Positions 34,856 through 44,599 of a stretch of DNA of 64,000 bases are shown piece after piece. Source of the DNA: Pseudo-nitzschia pungens. Its lineage: Eukaryota > Bacillariophyta > Bacillariophyceae > Bacillariales > Bacillariaceae. The stretch is taken from contig CM074765.1 of assembly GCA_037355855.1 (NCBI GenBank), positions 4,278,001 through 4,342,000 on the forward strand, given 5' to 3'. The notes beneath the pieces are model-generated. The model saw only the letters and a program-made list of their open reading frames with translations. It searched no databases and was not told where the DNA came from. The stretch's first letter is position 1; each line of letters begins with the position of its first letter. The translations under genes and the position numbers were made by a program.

Positions 34856-35178
34856 GGACATGGGTCGAAACCACACTTTTGAAAAGTGCGAATATACACT
34901 TTTTTAACTTTGCTACTAATACTTACACTCCTACCCACGGAAACCAACAACAACCCCAACAACCCAACAATCCCAACCCCAACAACAACAACAACAACAA
35001 CAACAACCCCAACAGTGTTAAGAGTGGTGCAGTCGAGGTGCAAGTGTTTCGGTGATTCGATTGCTGGAGAAGAAGAAGAACATGGGTAATGTATGTAAGG
35101 TTACCGGTACAATAGTTTAAAAGTGTGGGTAAAAAGTGTGGATTAGACCTAAAATAAGTGTGTTAACGAACGGGTACC
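34856..35178. mobile_element. 323-bp nested insertion in the left TIR of element A
   Basis: Element B reads AGGTTAAGTTTTTTCAAAAT at the matching place, whereas element A has 323 extra bases flanked by TAAGTTTTT at 34847-34855 and 35179-35187, a 9-bp duplication. The insert ends share an imperfect inverted repeat (GGACATGGGTCG against GGTACCCGTTCG, then CACACTT). It contains a CAA-rich tract at about 34943-35010. A 9-bp duplication suits a Mutator-like MITE; that class is inference. Confidence 0.75.
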
Positions 35179-35930
35179 TAAGTTTTTTCAAAATGATACG
35201 TATGAACTTACCGTACATACTACGGTACATATATCAACGTGTGATTTACGTATTAATACGTAGAATGAGATAAGTAACATGAAAAAAATCTCCACGATAG
35301 GGGGAACCGGGAAACTCAAACCGGGAAACTAAAAATAGTTGTTTTTGGTTCACGTAATTAATTAATTACGTACGTAATTAATATTACGTACGATTGGATT
35401 TAATTACGTACGATTGCAGTTAATTACGTACGATTGAAGATTAATTACGTAACTATGTGGCTTAATTAGGTAAAGTAGCCAATTTAAAGATGCAATAATA
35501 ATTTAAACCTGCCCTTACGAATGTAAAACATAAGCCTTTTATTAAAGCCTCCAAATTGCTTCAATTTGATGACAAGGACGATGTATGCGCCTTTTAAAGT
35601 GCCGCTAACAGCGTTACCCAAGTTGAAGTAGGGGCTATCATCGCCACTTCTAAACTTACCGTTATACTGCAGAAACGCCCGTTTAAGTAGCGCTAATTAA
35701 GTACGTAAATAAGCCGAGTAATAAATGCTCCCCTAAGTGACGATTATAGCCTCTGCATGTGGCGATTGAAGCCCCTTTAAATGGTGATGGATCTATAAGT
35801 GACGCTTATAGCCCCTTTCATTGGGGCTCATAGCCTCTTTCAGTGGCGCTGATAGCCCCTTTTAGTGGGACTGCCCCTCTCAGTGACTCTGATAGCCCAT
35901 CTTAAAAGTGTCTATTTACAGGACGATGCT

Positions 35931-36262
35931 GTATAATCGACGCGTTGCTCCTTCTTGCTGCTGCTCGCTGCCCCCCCCCCCCTGTATTTTCGACGCGTTG
36001 CTGCTTGCTGCTGCTTGCTGTCCCCCCCCTGTATTATCGACGCGTTGCTGCTGCTTGCTGCTTGCTGTCCCCCACCTTGCTGCTGCTTGCTGCCCCCCCT
36101 GTATTATCGACTGCTGCTTGCTGTTTGTATTATCGACGCGTTGCTGCTTGCTGCTGCTTGCTGTCCCCCCTGTATTATCGACGCGTTGCTGCTTGCTGCT
36201 GCTTGCTGTCCCCCCCCTGTATTATCGATGCGACGCATTGTTGCTTGCTGTCCCCCCTGTAC
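35931..36262. repeat. Minisatellite of element A
   Basis: Tandem units built from GTATTATCGACGCG, TTGCTGCTTGCTG and a C-tract of variable length (about 5-13). Unit length is about 36-50 bases because TTGCTGC blocks vary in number. Identical in type to the right arm of the array in element B (40998-41186), which starts with nearly the same first unit. Confidence 0.85.
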
Positions 36263-37037
36263 TAGATTTTTTTTTCTACATATATCCCTGTACAATTTGT
36301 ACTGGAAAATCGAATTTTTTGATTGGCTCATTCACTCAGCGAAGTAAAGTGCCCTGAACCCTACCTTACGGTACCTTACCAGTAAAGGCGCCATTGCTGA
36401 CAGCCCCCGAACATAACCCAGTTGGGATCTTAGTAAGTGGCTATCAGCAGCACTTTAAATGGCGTGTACGTACAGGTAACCTTACGGCAGAGTGACTTCT
36501 AGGGTGACTTTTTGCGCCACTTAAAGGGGCTTATCTTACCAGTAAAGGCGCCATTTAAAGTGGCGCCGACAGCCCGTATGCTATCAGCGGCACTTGTATC
36601 TTGGCTTAAAATATAACCTAAGCGCTACATCGATAAACTTGAGTAAATTATTATTATGTTATTAGTTGGCTTATTTAATTATTATATAAGCCACTCAAGA
36701 GCTTTGTTGTGAAATCGTGCGTAATTAAATCCAATCGTACGTAATTAAATCCAATCGTACGTAATTAAATCCAATCGTACGTAATATTAATTACGTACGT
36801 AATTAATTAATTAGGTACGTAATTAATTAATTACGTAAAAAAAACCCAATTTTTAGTTTCCCGGTTCCCCCTTTTTAAATTTGAATCGTGGAGATTTTTT
36901 TTACTTATCTCATTCTACGTATTAATTCGTAGATCACACGTTGCTATATGCAGTATGTACGGTAAGTTCATATGTATCATTTTGAAAAAACTTAACCTGT
37001 CGCGCGGTGCGCACGTTTTTCTATTTCCGACCGCTCC

Positions 37038-37384
37038 TGGTTAGACACTAGTTAGGCTAGTGGTATTGGTCTACCTTTCATTGGGACTCAAAGTCAGCTG
37101 TTACTGCCCTAGAAATGTGATTTTACCTGGAAAGCTTACAAATTCTACACATTTCTACGCTAAACGATACAGTATTTGGACCGCACACAGAAGGGTAATC
37201 GATACAGTATTCCGGACCAGAGGTAGTATATGACAATTCCAAAGCTTTTCCATGTCTGTTTGCTTTTGTCAAGATAATTTCAACAATCCATTTTTTTGAG
37301 ATTGATACGGTACGGTACTAAAGTGGTTTGATCCAAACTTATGACAACGGTTGAGACTCCTCGTTTATTGTTCGTCCCAATGCA
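37038..37384. other. Spacer between element A and the HA gene
   Basis: 347 bases containing the 3' flank of the HA-domain gene. No further feature recognised. Confidence 0.5.
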
Positions 37385-38889
37385 CTAGGCGTTCCAGTCG
37401 AACCAAATCTGGTTCAGGAGGACCCGCTGGGCCGGATCGAGGCCCTTGCTCTTCCGCTGCCTCTGGCACCAATAGTAGAGCTCCATGTGGTCGTAATCGG
37501 AGCTGGTGGGTTCCTTGATCGTCCGGCGGCTCGATTTGAATTGCACCAGCCGGCGGTACATCATCTCCCAACCCTTTCCATCCGCTCCTCTCGGACATTC
37601 GCGTCCCACACGAAGCCGACCTGGTTGAGAAGTTCTACCCGGTAGCGCTGCAGCCGGTTCTGGGTGTAGCGCTGGCGCTGCACGCTGACCCAGTAGCCGA
37701 GCCTGCAAGGCGCGGCCCCCTTTCGTCTCTCCAGGGTGATGGGTTCGTGGACGTACTTGGACGGGACCCTCACCGAACCAGAGTGCTCTTTCTTGTACTG
37801 CTTGAGGACATCGTACATCTTCATCCAGTTGTTGTGGCACTTTTCCTTTGTGGGTTCCCACTGGAAGCCAATCTTGTTCAGGAGTCTCTTGTGTTTGGGG
37901 TCCATCCAGTCCCGTTGTTTCCGGATCCGGTTCATCCGCTGGTAGGTGTCTTTGGAGGGATCCTCGGCCGTTCTGTGATTTTTCTTGTTTTCGACGATCT
38001 TCTCGTATACGTAATGGAACTCTAGCTCGCTCCGGGCAACAAGTTGCTTCCATTCCGTGCATTCAAAATCGACGACCTTGGTGAGGAGGGACCGGAACTC
38101 CGGCGGGATCTTGTTGTATTTCAACAGTTGCCTCTGCCTCCGGATCCACGGCCCCAGAAGCCGGTTTCGCCGGTAGTGAAGGGGGACGGCGGTCGATCCC
38201 ATATGCCTTGACTTGTAGATTAGAAGGTCCTCGAACATTTCCATCCAAGCGACTCTGTCATCGTTGGTGAAAACTGGTTCCATTAGATCGTCGTCGTTGT
38301 CGTCGTCGTCATCGATCACAATTGTATCTATTTCTGCTATTGGTTTCTTCATTGCTGTTTTTGTTTTTGTTTCTGTTGCTGATTCTGTTTCTGTTGTTGC
38401 TGGTTTCTTCGTTTCTGTTGTTGCCGTGACACAAGGAGGTATCATTGTCGCTTTCTCCTCGTCGTCCAGACCGTCCAGATTGAAATCGTCTCGATGCAAA
38501 AGCGTCAACACGTCCTCGAATTCCTCTTCGTCTTTGTCGGTTGCATCGGAAGCGGTGGATGTCGGTGCTGCTGACCGTTGTGTTGCCGAAGCTTGTGCAT
38601 TCGTTCCATCGACTCGTGTGCAATCATTGCGGTCCCTGGTGTTCGTCCTTGTCGTGGTCGCTTGTGACACTGCTTTTGCGACCGCTGTCGGTTCGAGTTT
38701 GACGATAGGTGCCTGACTGAGAGGTGGCTGGCCGATAGATAAGGACTGACTGCTAGTAGGTGCCTGACTGAGCGATACCTCGGGAAAGGGACCGGACGGC
38801 AACAACACGGACTCGTACAGACTCATGTACGGATGTTCCACCACGTCTTGGGCGTCCGGTCGATCATAATTCGATTGGAGGAACGTCAT
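37385..38889 (-). CDS. Helicase-associated (HA) domain protein, one frame break
   Basis: From ATG 38889 to the stop at 37385, about 500 residues. The N-terminal 210 residues are Thr/Ser/Asp/Glu-rich with a poly-Asp run. Then come four repeats of the HA type, each with W, a basic centre and a final GFxW: WMEMFEDLLIYKSRHMGSTA, LLNKIGFQWEPTKEKCHNNW, GYWVSVQRQRYTQNRL with LLNQVGFVWDANV, and the last ending LLNQIWFDWNA. HA domains accompany some helicases and occur as free-standing repeats in large diatom families; a nucleic-acid role is presumed. A -1 frame change near 37567-37573 is needed to join ERMERV to WEMMYRRLVQFK. The gene lies between two copies of the palindromic element. Confidence 0.7.
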
Positions 38890-39056
38890 TGCGAGTGAAT
38901 AGTGTGTGCGATTGATTTTCGAAAGTCGATGTAGTGGTTGTTATGGATTGGATTGGATTGGATTGGATTGGATCGTTGCGGAATTGACCGCAATGGATTG
39001 TGTCGGATTATTGGTATATATGCAGAAGTGTGTAAGGAACATCTTGCCCTTATCGT

Positions 39057-39120
39057 TACTACAAAACTTCCTAACAGCTGTCCGTCGCTTCTACGTACCT
39101 TTGTTATAATTTCTACGTGG
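39057..39120. repeat. Degenerate half copy of MITE family 1
   Basis: TTACTACAAAACTTCCTAAC and AGCTGTCC match one TIR of the 95-bp foldback family. The body CTTCTACGTACCTTTGTTAT resembles the inverted copy at 2962-3056, but no second arm remains: element B begins eight bases further on. Confidence 0.5.
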
Positions 39121-39127
39121 ACTTGCG

Positions 39128-42037
39128 GGAGCGGTCGGAAATAGAAAAACGTGCGCACCGCGCGACAGGTTAAGTTTTTTCAAAATGATACGTATGAACT
39201 TACCGTACATACTACGGTACATATATCAACGTGTGATTTACGTATTAATACGTAGAACGAGATAAGTAAATGAAAAAATCTCCACGATTCAAATTTAAAA
39301 AGGGGGAACCGGGAAACTAAAATCGGGAAACTAAAAATAGTTGTTTTTGGTTCAAGTAATTAATTAATTACGTAATTAATTAATTACGTACGTAATTAAT
39401 ATTACGTACGATTGCAGTTAATTACGTACGATTGCAGTTAATTACGTACGATTGCAGTTAATTACGTACGATTGAAGATTAATTACGTAACTATGTGGCT
39501 TAAATAGGTAAAGTAGCCAATTTAATGACGCTATAATAATTTAAATATGCCCTTTATCAATGTAAAACATAAGCCTCCAAATTGCTTTTAATTTGATGAC
39601 AAGGACAATGTATGCGCCTTTTAAAGTGCCGCTAACAGCCACATATTCGGTACCGTACGGTACGTACAATCTACGACTTGCACTTGTAAGTGGCAAGTTG
39701 AAGTAGGGGCTATCATCGCCAACTTAGGTATACGCGCCATTGAAAGTGCCGCTGATAGCCACCTATTCGGTACGGGCTGTCGGCCACTGTCGGCGCCACT
39801 TTAAGTAGTCACTCTGCCGAAGAAATGGCTGTCGTGATGAGCCAATCAAAAAATTCGATTTTCCAGTACAAATTGTACAGGGATTTATGTAGAAAAAAAT
39901 TAATACAGGGGGGACAACAAGCAGCACAGAAAGCAGCAACGCCTCGATAATACAGGGGGGGGGACAGCAAGCAGCAAGCAGCAACGCGTCGATAATACAG
40001 GGGGGGGGGGGGACAGCAAGCAGCAGCAGCAAGCAGCAACGCGTCGATAATACAGGGGGGGGACAGCAAGCAGCAACGCGTCGATAATACAAACGCGTCG
40101 ATAATACAGGGGGGACAGCAAGCAGCAACGCGTCGATAATACAGGGGGGGGGGACAGCAAGCAGCAAGCAGCAACGCGTCGATAATACAGGGGGGGGGGA
40201 CAGCAAGCAGCAACGCGTCGATAATACAGGGGGGGGGGGACAGCAAGCAGCAACGCGTCGATAATACAAACGCGTCGATAATACAGGGGGGGGGGGGGAC
40301 AGCAAGCAGCAACGCGTCGATAATACAAATGCGTCGATAATACAGGGGGGGGGGGGACAGCAAGCAGCAACGCGTCGATAATACAAACGCGTCGATAACA
40401 CAAGGGGGACAGCAAGCAGCAAGCAGCAACGCGTCGATAATACAGGGGGGGGACAGCAAGCAGCAACGCGTCGATAATACAAACGCGTCGATAATACAGG
40501 GGGGGGGGGGACAGCAAGCAGCAACGCGTTGATAATACAAACGCGTCGATAACACAAGGGGGACAGCAAGCAGCAAGCAGCAACGCGTCGATAATACAGG
40601 GAGGGGACAGCAAGCAGCAACGCGTCGATAATACAAACGCGTCGATAATACAGGGGGGGGGGGAAAAAAGCAAGCAGCAACGAACGCGTCGATAATACAA
40701 ACGCGTCGATAACACAGGGGGGACAGCAAGCAGCAAGCAGCAACGCGTCGATAATACAGGGGGGACAGCAAGCAGCAAACATCAGCAACGCGTCGATAAT
40801 ACAGGGGAGACAGCAAGCAGCAAACAGCAAACAGCAACGCGTCGATAATACAGGGGGGGACAGCAAGCAGCAGCAGCAGCAACCCGTCGATAATACAGGG
40901 GGGACAGCAAGCAGCAGCAAGCAGTAACGCGTCGATAATACAGGGGGGGGCAGCAAGCAGCAGCAGCAGCAGCAACGCGCTGATACACCTATAGTTGTCG
41001 TATTATCGACGCGTTGCTCCTTGCTGCTGCTCGCTGCCCCCCCCCCTGTATTATCGACGCGTTGCTGCTGCTTGCTGCTTGCTCCCCCCCCCCCCCGTAT
41101 TATCGACACGTTGCTGCTGCTTGCTGTCCCCCCCTGTATTATCGACGCGTTGCTGCTTGCTGCTTGCTGTCCCCCCTGTATTATTTTTTTTCTACATAAA
41201 TCCCTGTACAATTTGTACTGGAAAATCGAATTTTTTGATTGGCTCATCACCATTTATTCTCAGCTTCTAGGGTGACTTCCGTTGTACTGCAGAAACGCCC
41301 GTTTAAGTGGCGCTAGAAGTCCTCACTCTGTCGGAGCTGAGTACCGTAGGTACATACTAAGGGGCGTTAATTACCTTAGGGTTTACAAACGCACACTTTG
41401 AAGTGGCGCTGACAGCCACTGTAACGTACGGTAAGATCTTAGTCCTAAGGTTTACGGTGCGGTACTCCGTACCGTATATCTGTCGTTCTAGTACGTAAGT
41501 TACCGGTATAAGTGGCTATCAGCGGCACTTTGAATGGCGCATATACCTTATACGTCTATAGTATCTTGGCTTAAAAAATAGCCTAAGCGCTAACTTGATA
41601 GGCTATAGTAAATTTTTATTATGTTATTATCTAGCTTATTTAATTATGATATAAGCCACTTAAGAGCTTAATTGTGAAATCGTGCGTAATTAAATCCAAT
41701 CGTACGTAATTAAATCCAATCGTACGTAATTAAATCCAATCGTACGTAATATTAATTACGTACGTAATTAAATCCAATCGTACGTAATTAATTAATTACG
41801 TACGTAATTAATTAATTACGTAAAAATAATCCAATTTTTAGTTTCCCGGTTCCCCCTTTTTTAAATTTGATGAATCGGTGAGATTTTTTCATGAACGTTA
41901 CTTATCTCGTTCTACGTATTAATACGTAAATCACACGTTTATATATTTAGTATGTACGGTAAGTTCATACGTATCATTTTGATGAAAAAACTTAACCTGT
42001 CGCGCGGTGCGCACGTTTTTCTATTTCCGACCGCTCC
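39128..42037. mobile_element. Large palindromic TIR element B
   Basis: About 2.9 kb with the same ends as element A (GGAGCGGTCGGAAATAGAAA) and an uninterrupted left TIR. Arms match inward in order: a TACGTATTAATACGTAGAAC region, a GGGGGAACCGGGAAAC box, TAATTACGTACGATTG arrays (39398-39490 and 41690-41790), GCCGCTGATAGCC units (about 39620-39800 and 41290-41540), then a box ending ATCAAAAAATTCGATTTTCC (39845-39864; inverted at about 41219-41238). At the centre two minisatellite arms face each other. The whole element is thus one imperfect palindrome. No transposase is encoded. Confidence 0.85.
39903..41186. repeat. Inverted pair of G-tract minisatellites in element B
   Basis: The left arm (39903-40985) has roughly thirty units of ACGCGTCGATAATACAGGGG with a G-tract of about 4-14, then GACAGCAAGCAGCA. 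The right arm (40998-41186) has about four units in the opposite orientation. Units are about 35-40 bases, and short 18-base ACGCGTCGATAATACAA units are interspersed. One strand of the left arm has no stop codon in any frame for about 880 bases. These frames (292, 388 and 496 residues) are artefacts of the repeat, not genes. Confidence 0.9.
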
Positions 42038-42689
42038 CGCTATGAAACTACTCACAACTCCACTAATTTTGACTAATTACACGTACTTAGAATAAGATTA
42101 CTTGTCGGACGCGTGGTAGACCTAATTAGCCATGTAGTACCGTATCTCATTGCCACAATATTTTTACGTGTAGTTGTCGTGTCTCCCAAAACTACGACAC
42201 ACAAGAAACAATCTATTTATGTATTAAGAAACAAACACATTTTCTCTATGACCGATGACTCAGGTTCTCTATGACTTCTTTAGGTTCTTTAAGACCATTC
42301 AGAGATACGACAGTAGTGCTTATTATCACTTCCCCAAAAAAACGTACGTGATTACAGTACAGTAACTTACGTCGCCATTACCGTATTGTTATTGATTTCT
42401 CGGTTTCTGGTAATTAAGGTTACTACTTACTGTCCTATATCGCTTTCGCAAAACTACGACACACAAGAAACAATTCATTAAGGCTCTGTGTGCTTGTAAC
42501 GGTACCAGGGTTTTATCACATTTTTTGGGTAACCTCAAACTTGTTAAGCCTGACAAATGTCATTGGTTCACTCGTTTCTTATCCGGGTTTCAAAAAAAAA
42601 CTCCGAGTCTGTGTCTATCATTTGTTGTTTCGCTTTTGGTTGCGAAATGTCTACGGTATGTTCTCTTTCTTACTAAAATTCAACAAATC
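42038..42689. other. Intergenic DNA
   Basis: No gene supported. The phrase AAAACTACGACACACAAGAA occurs twice, at about 42187 and 42450, so part of the stretch is duplicated; a similar phrase occurs near 34596. Confidence 0.45.
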
Positions 42690-43660
42690 GGAGCTTCCGA
42701 AACAAGAGAGTTGCAGCCGGCAAGCGGGGAACTGATGCATGGCATGCCAAGGTGCCCAGCATTATCAGGCAAGACGAGGCAGCGCAGCAGGTGTTCAGCA
42801 ATGGTAAGGGCTGTGAAGAATTCATGCCTTTGACCAAGCAGTGGAATCCAAGATCGGGGACAAGCTTTTGAGACCCCAACCGCCAGAGGAACTGTTTGGA
42901 CCAACTGTTTGAGAACCACCAGGATAGATCGCCAGACGATTCCACCAGCATCTATTCCAGACGTGGATGACCTGGTCCCCAACGGGGATAGTAATGACGA
43001 ATATATAATATTATATTATTATATACTTGTATACTAATATCGGAAACAAGGTCATGATTCGTGAACGGTTGAAGTGTGTTGTCAAGGCACGGAATGGCAA
43101 CCTTCTCGGCAAAAGGAACAATAACCCGATCCTTGACACCAGAATGTACGATTTGCAGCTCCCTGACGATAAGGTACCGTACGGTGAAGCAGTACTATAC
43201 TGCAAATATTGTTGCAGAAAACATGCACGGTACAACCCCAACTGACGAGGGCCGTACCGGTAGGATGTTCACTCTGCTAGACGAGATGAGGTTACTTGCT
43301 AGACCACGAGAAAGACGAATCCGCCGTTAAACCAAAGCAAGCGCCGCGCCCAAGGCGAATGGCGGGATGGTGGTCCGTCCCACTACGACCAAGGGATGGA
43401 GGCTCCCAGTCAGCTGGAAAGATAGATGGCACAGAATCATGGTGCAAACTCGGTGATACCAAGGAATCCTTCCCTGTTGAGGCTGCGCAGTAATTTATGC
43501 TGTTGATAACCAGATTGCGGATGAACCAGACTTCAAGTGGTGGGTACATCATGTGCTTAGAAGAAAAAGAAGACTCCTCAAGGCCACCAAGAAATCCAAC
43601 AAGTATTGGGATCGGACGCACAAACATGGTGTGGAGCTACCTCATAAATATGTACGGTAC
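42690..43660 (+). mobile_element. Degenerate copia-type retrotransposon fragment
   Basis: Conceptual translation, switching frames, gives pieces typical of diatom copia-type Pol between integrase and reverse transcriptase: GNLLGKRNNNPILDTRMYD (about 43090-43150), YYTANIVAENMHG (about 43193-43235), DHEKDESAVK (about 43302), LGDTKESFPVEAA (about 43452), and RRKRRLLKATKKSNKYWDRT with HKHGVELPHK (about 43557-43645). Frames are broken by several indels and stops. No LTRs, reverse transcriptase or protease were found. It is an old fragment. Family membership rests on recognition of these motifs, not on a search. Confidence 0.65.
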
Positions 43661-44599
43661 GGTAACCTTACTCAGTCCACACTTCTTGAGATTATTCTAC
43701 CTACCGGTAATTACGGTAAGCCACTCCTGTGGAAGTCCTGATATTTTTCCTCATACCGGTGCGGGTGCGGGTGCGGGTGCGAGTGCGAGTAAGTTGCGAG
43801 TAATTACGAGTCCGAGTTCAAATAATACCGGTAACCTTACTTACTACTACACACGTAGTAGCTGTCCCAAGATTTTTGTGCCGCAAGAAGAATAGTGAGC
43901 AGTGGAGTACAGTAAGTTAGTTGCTGTTAGTCGCTCGCAGTTGCTCGCAACTTGCTGCGCGATACGATACGATACGATACGATACGGTAGGTGCAAGCAA
44001 AACCGGGGGACAACTGTTGGCTCCGGTACGCGCCGATGCCAACCGCAATATCGTCGTGTACGGCAACTGCTCGAACCCGGAACTCGTGCTTGTACCGTAC
44101 TTGATTTGCGTCGTGTTTGGATATCGGACGGGATGCGTTGGGATGGGATGCGATGCGTTGGGATGCGATGCGTTGGGATCGTTGTTGTGACGTTGGATCG
44201 TTCCGTCCTGGCACCGACCGTGAAATTGCTGATCGTTGTGGGTGCGGTGTGTCTCTCGCCGGGAGAAGCCGAAGCCGCAGCTGCCGTCATCGTCATCGTC
44301 CTCGGCATCCCGTCCGATCCCATTCCAGTGGCGTGGCTTGACTTGACTTGACTTGGCTTAGTTTTGCTTCACTTCACTTCTTATTCACTTCACTTTAGTT
44401 CCGATTCACTTCTCCTTCCCATTCACTTTTCCTTCACTTCGCGGTCTCTTCGGACGCTGCATCGTTGTCGTTGTCACTTTTAATTTCATTGTTGTTGTTC
44501 TAGTTGTCGTTGTTGTTCTAGTAGTCTTTGTCGCTTTCGCTTTCGTTGTTGTTGTTGTTTTCGTTGTTGTCGGTTTCGATGCCTCCTCCTCCTTTGTAA
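43661..44599. other. 3' flank of the methyltransferase gene
   Basis: Repeat-rich: GGTGCG hexamers at 43760-43785, ACGAT pentamers at 43962-43984, GATGCGTTGG-type units at 44132-44178 and CACTT-rich DNA at 44340-44440. No gene supported. Confidence 0.5.

Larger units (their letters stand above)
34804..37037. mobile_element. Large palindromic TIR element A
   Basis: About 2.2 kb bounded by inverted ends: GGAGCGGTCGGAAATAGAAA at 34804, continuing AACGTGCGCACCGCGCGACAGG, and its reverse complement ending at 37037. Homology between arms continues inward with interruptions through TACGTATTAATACGTAGAAT-like sequence, a GGGGGAACCGGGAAAC box, subterminal TAATTACGTACGATTG arrays (about 35355-35440 and 36715-36800) and GGCGCTGATAGCCCC-type units. 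A one-orientation minisatellite sits in the middle. No transposase frame is present, so it is non-autonomous. The target duplication is uncertain (CTG possible). Copy B lies at 39128-42037. Confidence 0.8.

Noticed and set aside
35908..36357. Plus-strand open frames over the minisatellite of element A
   Set aside because: Same repeat artefact as in element B.
39763..41253. Three long minus-strand open frames (292, 388, 496 codons) over the minisatellite
   Set aside because: They arise only because the repeat unit lacks stops in all three frames. The products are Cys/Leu/Tyr/Arg repeats without a domain, and G-tract length variation would scramble them.
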